DNA of 64,000 nt from Ifrita kowaldi (Eukaryota; Chordata; Aves; Passeriformes; Cinclosomatidae), in the NCBI GenBank assembly GCA_013398055.1, contig VZRS01001718.1, positions 471,737 through 535,736 of the forward strand. Direction: 5' to 3'. The notes under the pieces are model-generated. The model saw nothing but the letters and a program-made list of their open reading frames with translations. It had not been told where the DNA came from and did not search any database. Of this stretch, positions 38,001 to 50,000 are shown piece by piece; the stretch's first letter is position 1, and each line of letters opens with the position of its first letter. A program made the translations under genes and the position numbers.

Positions 38001-41000
38001 TTCAAAGTCTGGGATCTCCAGTGATGAATAGTTTAAATTTTAAAATCTGGTTAATACTGTTAAGAGAAACCAATGCTGTCTTAGCATAGCATCTACAACT
38101 TGCAAGATGAATATTTGCATTTCTGCCATGGCAGCAACCAAACCATAGCACATTTATGAATACTTTTCAATATATTGTAGAATGTAAACACACAGGGATT
38201 ACCTTGTACCACAGATGAGACAGTGTGTGCCATTGAGCCTGCGAAAAACAGGAGTCTGAGCAGCAGAACTCATCTTCTCATGCCAGATAACATTCTGTCT
38301 CTTTTGTTGCTGTGGTTTCCCAAGCTGCTGCTGACCTTCAAGTTCATGTGCTTGGTGTATTTCTTCCCTGGCATCCCCCCAGCTCCTTCCCTGAGCAGTG
38401 ACCATAGCACAGTTCAGCACGAAGCGTTTTGTGTGGCTGTGCACTCTATTCCAGGGGGTTGGGATGCAGATTCCCAGGCTCAGACGAGCAGCAGAACAGG
38501 TGTGGTGAATTCTCAAAAGGCTTTGGTTTCCTGAATGATTGAGGGGTGGAAGAGTCTCTTTTGGAGATGACAGGCTAGCAGCTTTCTTTGGAACACCTCG
38601 TCTGCCTAGACCAGTAAAGCCTTTGATACTGTTTCCCATGGCATTCTCCTGCAGAAACTGTATTCCTGTGGTGTGGATGGGTGCACTCTTCATTAGGTGA
38701 AGAATTGGCTGGATGGCCAGGCCTGGACTATTCCCCCGGGCTCGGTGTTGGGGCCAGGTCGCATTACAGGGGCCAGTCCTCTTAATTATCTTTATTAAGG
38801 AGATCTTTATCAAGGGATCAAGGGCAGAAAAGGTGACTTTGTGGATGACACCAAGTTGGTTGGGAGTGTTGATCTTCTGGAAGGTAGGAGGGCTCTACAG
38901 AGGGATCTGGACAGGCTGATGGGCCTGGGCCAGTGGCATGAGATTCGACAACACCAAGTGCTGGGTCCTGCACTTGAGTCATAACAGCCCCGTGCAAGGA
39001 ACCCCATCCAACGCTCCAAGCTTGGAGATGAGTGGCTGGAAAGCTGCCCATTGGAAAAGGAGCTGGGGGTGCTGGTTGACAGCAGCTGAACATGAGCCAG
39101 TGTGTGCCCAGATGGCCAAGAAGGTGTCCTGGCCTGTATCAGAAACAGTGTGGCCAGCAGCACCACGACAGGGATTGTCCCCCTGTACTCGGCACTGGTG
39201 AGGCCACACCTCAAATCCTGTGTCTGGTTCTGGGCCCCTCACTACAAGAAGGACATTGAGGGGCTGGAGCGTGTCCAGAGAAGGGGAGTAGAGCTGGGGA
39301 AGGGTCTGGAGCACAAGTCTGCTGAGGAGCAGCTGAGGGAGCTGGGGGTGTTTAGCCTGGAGAAAAGGAGGCTCAGGAGAGACCTTATCACTCTGTACAG
39401 CTCCCTGAAAGGAGGCTGTAGCCAGGTGGGAGTCAGTCTCTTCGCCCAGGTGGCAAATGACAGGGCAAGAGGAAAAGGCCTCAGGTTGCACCAGGGCAAG
39501 TTTAGGTTGGATATTATGAAAAATTTCTTCACTGAAAGGGTTGTCTAGAATTGGAACAGGCTGCCCAGGGAAGTGGTGGAGTCACCATCCCTAGAAGTAT
39601 TTAAAAGATGCGTAGATGTGATGCTTAAGGACGTGGGTTAGTGGTGAACTTGGCAGTGTCAGGTTAATGGTTGAGCTTCGTGATCTTAGAGGTCTTTTCC
39701 AACCTAAACAATTATATGATTTTGTCAGCACTAGGATTTTATGATGGTAATAAATACGTGGTAAGATGTCTTAGGCATGATATTAGTATCTCTGGCCTCC
39801 ACCCTCCTTTAAAATACCTTTCAACTTTAAAAACTTTTATTGGCATAATTGCACTTGGTCAGACCTGGTGTGTTCAGGATAGACACATGTTCTGCTGGTT
39901 TAGCACAGAAGCAGGTGCTTATCTCCTTTCAAGAGTTAATATTTTATCAGCGATCTCCACTGTGCAAATTACTTTCAGGGATGAAAACAAACACTGTAGT
40001 GACTTAGTGAGAACAGTAGATGTTGACACGTGCTATGTCCCTGTCTCTGCAGGAAAGTCTTATATCTATTTTAATTTTCCTTATTCTTTGCAAGGACTCT
40101 GTACCTTTATACATCAGAATTTCCTCTGTGAAGATGATCAGTGCATTTAGTTTTAAGCATCAAGACACATGATGCAATTGAAAGTTTGTTATAATTGTGG
40201 AAGTTGATTAAATATGTAACAAAGTATTACTTCTCTTGCTTTTGTTGAAAAGTTTTCCTTCTCTTCTAAAATTGCTGTGATTAATGAAGTCTGTGCTGCT
40301 ATATTTACCTTAGAGGTCCAACTGCTTATGATTAGCTGATTATGATTCACTTAAAAAGTGAAAACTTGCCATGTATCTGAAATATATACTTCCTTAATTC
40401 AAGATTTCTCTTTGGAACCCCTTTCTTGGAAATATCAACTCCAGATGGCAGTTTACAAGTATCATTGAAGCATACCATAAATCCTTGACTTAAGTGATCA
40501 TAGGCTTTCTCCTCCAAAATTAACACATGTATTTTTTAAAACAATTTTTCTAGTTGATCTGAAACCTGAAGCACATCAGCCCTTGGATATAGCCAACATT
40601 TCATTATGCTAAAAGTTATAAAACATCACATTTTTACAGATTATGTAAATTTATCAGTAAAACACAAGCCTTCAGTTAGTCTGTGATGTCCTGCAACACA
40701 ATTCTGTTTTTATTGTAAGTCCTGTTTCCCCTGTGCTGATGCCAGGCAGAAGCACTCAGTTGTTTACGTGGCAGCTCTTCCCTGGCAGTTCCCATGTGTA
40801 GGGACAGGAACCTCACCCATGGTAATTCAGCTGCTTATGCTAAATCTGGAGACCACTTTGCATATTTTTCATGATTTTGCCCTTGTAAGAAGTCAAAGAA
40901 TAAGAACTTTGTATGTAATTGTATAAACTCCCAGCTCCTTGGTCTGTCAGCTTCTCATTGTGCTCTTCTTGCAGTTGTCTTTATCTACAGCAGGAATGGA

Positions 41001-44000
41001 TTTGGTTTTTGAAAGAGCCACATGCTCTATGCTTTATGTAAATAACATATGAAAAATTCTTTTCGTATTAACTATTGAATTCTATTTTTCTGACAGAGAA
41101 TGGGTTTCAGTTTTTAACAGCTGCAACAAAAAAAGAGATACCCAGATGGGCCTTTTCATCTTCTGCTTCCCTTGCCACAGACTGTACTTTCCATACTTTA
41201 TTTGGAAGCAAAGAAAAGCAGTTGGCTATGTTCTGTAAACTTACTAAATTAAAGATGATAAATCCTCATATACAAACCAAAAAGACTGCTGAAATGTATG
41301 TGATTCAACACTGGCTTTTCATGCTAGAGTAAGTAATGTGTATTTGAAAATAGACTGCAAATAGATGGCAAACTGGCTGGAAAGACAAAATGTATATAGA
41401 AACACTTATCTGCATACCTATTTTAAGGCAGCAGAAATAACATGTTAATGCACTGATCAGAACATACCACTTTAATAAGAACCGGATACTCTGAATTTCA
41501 GTTCCCAAGGAACTTTTGACAGTTTTCTACTGTAATCTTGATGCTTTAAAGACAGTATAAAAGTTGTCTAGACCTTTTTTTGACTACATGAATATACTAC
41601 AGTTCATTGAAACAGCTCAGAAAGCCCTCCCTAGTTATAGCTCAGAGAGCTGTAGTTCCAGCACAGCTTTATTTTTCTGGACCTACTTACAGTTCCAGGA
41701 CCTATTTATTTCTGGACATACTTGCTGACTTCACCCTTAGTAGGATGAGTTGGAACAGCTCTCTGGATTTTGTATTTCAGGGCCAGAATCTGCCTTACAG
41801 TTTTATACAAGGGGATCAGTGGAAACCAGAGCAGTTCAAGCTTAGACCCACTGTCTGTTCAAAGTGAATTCCTTGTAATCCAAATAAGAAATAAACACAA
41901 TTTAGTACAGCTGCACTGCCGAGAGTTTAACGTGATGGTTGAATACATGCACAGGTGAGCTTATCTACAGTCTGCATAGCATATAAACATTCATAAAAGG
42001 TGGAAATGAAAGTGGTGTGTTTATACAGTGCAGAGAATTCAAGACCCAAGATCCAGGGCCCTGTGCTCACTGAACATCTGTAGTCTCTCTCCCTGGATTT
42101 GTGGGAGATCCAAGCAGGTGGAATTCATCAATGTGTAAAAGGAAACTAATCTGAATAGGTGCCATTATTAAAAGGCATTGCAGTGCCAGATTAGCAGAAA
42201 AACAGGAAGGCTTTGAGAGGAGTGGGAAAAGCATTGTCCAGTGCTGAATAAAGTGCCAGTTACTCTTCTCCAGCCACACGTGTGTCGGTGCAAGGCAGGG
42301 GTGGACGAGGGGCAGCACGGGAGTGGCCGGGTGGTGTGGCAGAGGGGGGCAGTGTGGGGTGAGGACTGGCCGAAAGCTGCGCAGCCGCCCTGTGCAGGTC
42401 TCAGCAGCTCTCGGTGTTTGCCAAGCCCATGGGCTCCCCACTGCTCTGTGAAAGCCGAAGTGGACACACACTTCCACTGTTTCTCTGGCAAGGCACCAAA
42501 ACTGGGCTGGCCGAAGGCCTGAGGCACAGAGGAGGCTGGCTTAGCAAGCTGTGTGCTATCCATAGAGAGAGGCGTTTTTTTAAGGAACCAGTATTTTATG
42601 TGTTGATTTGTTTCCTTCCCTGTTAAACACTGGTTCTGCCTTGGGGAGGGGAGCGAGAAAGCAAAATGATATGGAGTGGGAGCCAGACCCTTTCCTGGGC
42701 ACTCTTTGGGTGCAGGTGGAGGCAGCTCCAGCTGTGTTCTCCTTCAGATAATCCCCCAGCCTCTGCCAGCCCCTGCAGCCTGTCAGAGTATGTCTCATCA
42801 TCCTGCGTTTGTTCTTGGCAGGACGTCAGCTCTTTTGGGGTAATATCCTGCCACTCCAGAGGTCAGAACTGGTATGGTCATCTGTGACTTGCTATGTGAA
42901 GGCACAGACTATTGCAGGCAGTAATAGTGAAGGTCTAGAATGATCTCCTGCAACTTCAGACTGCATTTCACATCATTTTAATAGAGGAAACTACCTCGTT
43001 AAAAAGATAAAGGGTACTTTTGAATAGACTGGGGCTGCTGCCTTGCACAGTGAAAGTCTTGGAAATGTGTTGTGCACTGCTGGAAAGAGTTCAGTGCTGC
43101 TTTTGTGTTTAAGTGGAGAAAGATATGACATATCCACACTGAAAAATCCATACACTCTGCTCATGTTTTATAACCTCTTAACCCTAGCACAAGCACACTG
43201 TCACACAAACAAACAAGCACACACTTCAATGTGTCCTCTGCTCTCTTGAGAAAAGCTGCTCATCTGGCTCCTCGTGGAACTTTGATCTCCTTCCTACTGC
43301 TCCCTCAACATGGAACAGCTGTTCCCTGGCTCCAGCCACAAGCTTGCTTGGTGACAGCGTTGTTTCTGGGGACGTGCAGAGCAGCTGGAGTGCCTCACTG
43401 GATGTGTCCTACTGGGGACTGCAGCTCTCAGCTGGTAGAAAGCATTAATCACCGTGGTGGAGATGTACACAGATTATCAGCGCTAAAAATCATGGGAAAT
43501 TGAAGTGGTGGGAGGGATTTGGGGGAAAAGCCAGTTATGAAAATGGCCTGATTTTTCAGGCATGAGTCATACCATTTATTAAAATAGGCTTTTGTGCTTT
43601 CTAAAGCTTCCTCGGTTCTATGAAATCACTGTAAAGCTAATATTTCTGTCTCTGCTGTGCATCAGCCTCCTTGAAAAAGTGGAAAAGGCTCTTTGAGCTC
43701 CATGCAGATCCTGGGATTTTATGTCAGAATCAGAAGCTGAAAGAAGATTTGCATGGATGTTACTATTTATATTTTATGTATCTGAACAGAAACTGTGAAG
43801 CAGCCAGGCACAAGAAGCACCAAAGCTGCAACATTGTGCTGTCAAACAGAGAAAATCCAAAATAAATATTCTGATTTTTCTCATCTTAACAGTAACACAA
43901 ATGGTGAATGACCAGCTAAAACCCTTGCCAATGAGATTTGCAAACTCTAGGGATAGATGAGACAGTAAACAAATAATTGAACTCTATTAATTAAATGGTC

Positions 44001-47000
44001 ATTACCCCAAAAGAGATGGGGTTTTTGTATAGCTAATGTATAACTACAAGGTAGTACACCTTGGATCTGAGAATACAGGCTCCACTCATTGCTGTGGAGC
44101 AGTGCTGTGTAGGGAAATGAAGGTGTGCAGGGCACAAATTATTCCTATTTTATGCTACTTGTGCAGTACAGTGCAGTAGTAACTGTGAGCCTGAGATGTG
44201 CAAAAACAGCCAGTAAGAAAAGGGGAATGAAGGCATGCAGTTCAGATAAGTGGATTTTTAGGAAAGATAAAGAAATTCTGAAGAGGACTCAAGGAGGGCT
44301 AAAAAAAGGTCAGAATTTAGGGGGTAGTATTTATTCACGTGATAAAAGATATGTTTGAGGGTTGTCTTCATCTCTTCACAGACTTCTTTGCAAAGATTTT
44401 TGACCAGGTTGTATGTAACTTTCTAATGAAGGTGTGACAAAATCCAGGGATTAGCAGCTAAAGTTAAGCAAATGCAGCTTTGAATTAAATCTTTATTATC
44501 TGCCAGGGCAAGTGACTTGAAATGCTTTAAAGTATGAGTAAACTAATTTTATTGTAAGATTAAAAGATACTTGTTAAATTTTGTTTCTGGGAGAAATTTT
44601 GTGGCCTGTGTATGTGGGAGATTAGACTGGTGGGTTGTGACCCTACCTCCAGAGATTGACATCGATAAGAATATGTTAGTGTTGGTGCCTTTCCTTCCAG
44701 GGCCATAAATGCGCTAGTGTACTTTTATGGTTTTGGAGGTTGCCAGTCACCATATTTTTACTTTACTCTGGTACATTTCTTTCTGTTGCATAAGGTGCAC
44801 ATTGTAACACAAACATGTTGCCACCTGAACAGTCGTGAATTAAATTGGAACGAGAAACATGAATTCACCCCACCTTGCTCTTTGCATCACCCTCATAATG
44901 TACAAATACAGGTCCTGACACTCGTCAGCCATGGCTTGACTGTTAAAGACAAACTGAAATGGGTGCCAGTTTGCTTTTCTATGCTGCACTGTGAAGAGCA
45001 GTGAACTAATTCAGGAGTAGTAATGTCAATCCCTATCTGGAGCAGCAGCTTCAGTGAGAGGTACAGATACCTGGAGCAAGAGCCTCGTCAGCTGCCACAA
45101 GTTTTTCTGCGACTGCCTGAGTCACACCCAGAGGTAACAACCTCTAAATTACCTTTAAAGAAACCGCTCCTGGGCAAGTCTGTGCAACCCTCTCAGCGTT
45201 CTACCGTCGGTTTGGAAAAGCTTTTCGCTCCCACTTTCCTCTGCTGTTTGCAGCAAAATGCGAGCTGCTAAAGCAGTTAAGCTGAGCACCCGTGACTGCA
45301 CCTGTACCTCTCACCCAGCAGCTGCCAGTGCAACAAACCCAACCTTCTGTGTGTGCTCTGCATCCAGCATTCACATAGTTGGGATTTACCAAGGACAAGG
45401 GCATGTGTAGATTCTCCTGGTTCTAGCTGAAAGTCAGTCACTGCACCTGAGGAGAGCTTTCAGAGGCAGCCAGCCTCCACATCTGCCTCCCCCTCCTCAA
45501 CCTCTTCCTTCTGATCCGTGGTCTGGAAATCCCTTTTTCCACACCTTTCCAGCTACACTCATCCTTAGCCTGAGTCACAGCCTGGACATTTCATCACAAA
45601 TCACGAATAAGTCAGATGATTAAAAAAAAAAAAAAAGAGCTCCATGAGGCACAGAATTAATTTTGGTGAGAGATTTTATTTGATGATGTATGCACAAGGA
45701 GGCAGTCTGAGCTATACTACTCCTATTTATACTTCTAGCTTCTTTTTAAATATGTAAAAAATTACATGATGCTACAAACACATGATATGTGAGCTATCCT
45801 TAGAAATGAGGAGGTTAAAATATGAAAGTCAAGGAGCACGCCAAATTCTATACTGGTGCTGCATGTCATAAGCATTTTGGCTGCAAACCCTATGTTGTGT
45901 AAATCATATACAAATATTCTCTGACACAGTCATTTGACTTAGTTTTTCCACTTGCACTCATTTATTGTATAAAAATTTACCCTTCTATGGACTGAAATTG
46001 TTACAGCAGAGATTAATGACTTCAATGTAAAACCTAAGCTTTGCTGCTCTAAGTGTATAAATATGAAAATAGTTCAGTCAAAACAAGTATTGTTATTCTA
46101 AAATATGTTCAGTATCTTGTCATTAAAATGTTCACATTATCTAGTTTCATGGTCAGTAATTCCTGAATTTCAGAGTGCTTAACAATGTCTGCAGCACGAG
46201 TGTGTGTTTGTCTCTGATTATTGTAATTTCTGAGTACTGTCAGAGCGCTTCAGTCAATGACACAAACAACAGAATAATTTTAGTTAAAAACTGTGGTGTC
46301 ATAATATTTAACTTGACTCAGAAACCATACTGATATTTCTTACACTGTGAATGGTTGTCCACAGTAGTTCTCTTTCCAAGGGAGCATTTGTGGAGCCCTC
46401 TTTCATTTAAGATTATGAATCGCAGCAGTGCTGAATAAGTAGAGCTTGCCTTTTTCAGACTGAGTTTGAGATGGCCTCAAAATAAAAAAAAATTTTGTCT
46501 TTAAATTGGGTTATTCTAATAATGTGGTAAGATATTGATAGATATTGCTACTTTTACTTATTATGTCAGTGATCTTAAAATGAAACTGGTAGCTGTGAAC
46601 ACCTACGTACTAACTCTGCCTCTGATAGCAAATCCTTTGGGGGATGTAGGCAAATCTCCAAATCTCTCCTCCTCTACTTCCGTTCTGCAAAAATAGTGAT
46701 TGCTAGTAAGTGTTGTTTAATAGTATTGCATGTGATACGTATTCAAAATGGGGAGCACAGCAGCAGTGTGTACCTGCACTAATTAACATGTCAGAACACA
46801 GTCACGAGTTACTTGCAATGCTAAATTGGACTTAACAAAGCCATTTTGCATCCCTGAGGACGCAATAGATTCAGCACCAAAATGAAGCAGATGAAAGCTA
46901 AGTGGCTTTTGCCACTTGTCCATCTTTTCCAAAGGTCTTTGACAGAACCAGGCAATCTAAGGGATGCCTGACAGCCTGCGCCGTTTGACTCCGGGGCAGG

Positions 47001-50000
47001 TGGCCTGTGTGGCAGCTTGGGCACAAGCATGTGCAGTTCAGAAAGTTCCTGTGTCTTGATTATTCCTCATGTCCCAGAGGCAGAAGTGCATTTATACAGA
47101 CAGTGGCCTCTCTTACAGTGACCCAGGCAGGCAAGGGACATGCTTCTTTTCAAGATGGTCTGACCTCATAAGGCAGTTTATACATCCACATAGAAGACGG
47201 TGCCCTGAGGATCATATCTAGGACTGGCACCTTCCTTGTTGTCTGGGTGACTTGACATCCCTGGAGAAGGTGACTGGGCTTTTTCCTCTTTGAGGTTATT
47301 TCTTCAGCTCACAAACATCAAATGACTTACTGGCAGTTTACGTGTGATTACAGCCTATTTTGCAAGGTTGTCGTGTGTAGTGTAGTTCTGTGGGGTCCAT
47401 GAAGAGTAACCTGAGACACAGGGAGCAGTTAAGAAGGGATGAGAGCAAGAAAGACTGTGTGGGGATGAGAATGAAAGGAAAGCAGGCCAGCAGGGCTCTG
47501 GGCTCTGGGTCTTGTGTAGCACCTTGGACCCTGCTGGTTTTTGGAACCCATGTGTTGGGCAGAGCAAAAGCTCTGTGTCTGCAGTAGGAGGCCAAGTGAC
47601 TGAGTAATGTAATCCTAGACTTGACTGACCTCAGTGCATGCCCGTGTTGTTGTTTACACTTTACACATAAATATCTATAGCCCACCAGTTCTTACGAGTT
47701 AGTATTGCAAGAAATGTAATTTATAAAATAGGAAAATCCAGAATCTGGATTCTTCATTGAAAAGGTCAACTGTGGGAAATTACTTCTGTGGAACGTGGTC
47801 ACAGAAGCTGGGTGAAAATGGAGAAGAATGCTGCCAAACACCTACTGCAGCTATTTTAAATGCTGCAGTACTGATGCAGAGAGTACTCCAGAGGGCTTTC
47901 CTGCAATCAGGACCTGCAGGAGTCAGAGCACTTTCAGGACCTGGCACAGAGCTCCATCCAACTACTGCGTTTTTCATCGCTGTTAAGACGCAGCATCGGT
48001 GGCAGCGAACTCGCAGACGTTACAGTGATGTTGCACTCTGGGGGTAGGTTTGCTGCTCCTGCTCTGACACCAGCAGCCTTGGATTTGCTCTCAGTGTCAA
48101 AACAGGCTGTGATTAAGATTTTTGTTCATTATGTAAGAAATGATTTTTGGCCAGGTGCCTGTTCCCAAAACTTGTGTATCCGTGCGAAGGAGGGAAGTGG
48201 CCTGCAGGAAATGTCAGGGACACGGTGTCTGTGGTGAACAAGACAGAGGAAATACACAGGTCTTGATTCTTTGCTGCCCTGTAGCTCTGAACAAGGTGGT
48301 TGGACAGAGCTCCCAGGGGCTGTCCTAGACTGATGAATTTAGACAAAACTTGACATAAGGAGCTAAGTCTGGTCTGTAGTGAGCAGCAGCAGCAAGCAGC
48401 ATACAGAGGAAGCATGCGTGAAGGTGGACCATTATGCAACCTGTCATGGAGAGGTAAAGTACTTCTATTTCCATTTGGCAATAAAAAGTGCCTGTCATTA
48501 ATCAAAGTGGTGTAAAAGATTCTTTGCAGCATTTGCCACTACAATTCCTACTTTGTTACTGTTGCTATAAAGGGTGTATATTGAAGCCACCGATGTGACC
48601 TGACCACCTTCCTCCTCTTACTGAATCTGCACCGGGGAAGAGGAAAGCTCTGAGCTTTGCTTCCTTACAGCAAGGTCTGTAGTGCACAAGTTGCACATGG
48701 GTAGGCTTGGATTTCTTTCTATGCCTGCCAGGCACAGACATTCTATCCATTTCTTTTCCTAGTGTCCAACAAGCACCATTTTATGGACAGCAACTTGCTC
48801 TACCAGTGCAGAATGAATTTCCGCCGGCGGCGGCGATTAATGGAGCTCCTCACTGAGAAATCTCGCTTGATGCCAGAAAGCCATGACAGCCCATTTTGCC
48901 TGCGCAAGCAGAACCATGACAACAGGAAACACACCAGTTTTCTCTCAGGTGACTCATTAATTATACTGCTGTATGTAGAGTGACTCTGTGGAATATTAAA
49001 AAATTGTTTTTGGACAAGGGGTTTCAGTGTTAGAAAAAAAAAGCGGGGCTGAGTATTATGTGCCCTGTTCATAGGGATTGTCCATTCACTCAGTTTACCA
49101 AACCTATAGCTCCTGGGGTGTATCTGTATCAATGGCATTTCAGATGCTGATCAAAATTTGGTGTCCATGTTCAAACTGAACTGGTTAAGGTGCCCAAACT
49201 CAAAGTACTTTGTCATACATTCTATGTGAAGTTTTCAATAAGATTAAAAGTGAGGGGAAGGGACCCTGCAGAATTCGTGTACAGCAGTATCTAGTAAGAA
49301 CTGAGAGAAAGGAAAACTGGAAAAACCTAGTTCCCTGTATTAAAATGCCTCTTAGAAAACACTGCGATGGGAGCAGTTCAGCCATCCTGTTAGTTACAGC
49401 ATTACTCTCATGCAGTGACTCTTCTAACAATGTAGGACACACTAACCCATTCCCAGTGCTGTCAGTGAAAGCATGGCTTGTTGATGTTTTTCTAAAAAGA
49501 AACAGGGAAATGGCTTAATAACTGGTCCCAGCTCCCTTTCTCTCTTTATTTTCTCTCTGCTTGTAGTGAGTCCCACCAAGGAGATAAAGATTGTGTCGGC
49601 AGTGCGGAGGAGCAGCATGAGTAGCTGTGGCAGCAGTGGCTACTTCAGCAGTAGCCCAACGCTCAGCAGCAGCCCCCCTGTGCTCTGCAACCCCAAATCT
49701 GGTGAGCACCAGCATGGCTTATGATGCACAGCAGTCAGGGTGTGGACATCTCTTTGGGAGAAGGCTATGTGAAGAATGCCAGTCATCACACCTAAGCTTA
49801 TGTTTCCAAGAATACATTAAAAATTCACAGTGTCACAGGTTTTGTAGGCCAGAGGGAATTACTATCATCTTCTAGCCTGAAGTCCTGTTGAACACAAGCC
49901 AGATGTCTGCCTCCAGTAATCTCTGTGCCAAGTCCATAACTGTGGTTTGAGCTGCAGTTTATCTCTTAGGAGGACATGCAGTCAGAGGCCTAGATTTGCC

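Larger units (their letters stand above)
34025..48762 (+). other. DEPTOR: DEPTOR intron 4
   Basis: 14738-bp intron from gtgaga (34025) to ttcctag (48762), the longest complete intron here. It contains one ambiguous base (n at 35350), a tRNA-Ile-derived SINE at 36965-37112, a long CR1 fragment at 38605-39725, a CpG-rich patch at about 42270-42440 and an A15 run near 45622. I see nothing recognisable in the rest. Confidence 0.9.

Noticed and set aside
38199..38813. 204-codon open frame on the - strand, the longest in the window
   Set aside because: About a third of it is antisense to the CR1 at 38605-39725. It has no recognisable domain, and no splice or conservation evidence supports it.
38979..39491. 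170-codon - strand open frame
   Set aside because: It is an antisense shadow of the CR1 copy at 38605-39725.
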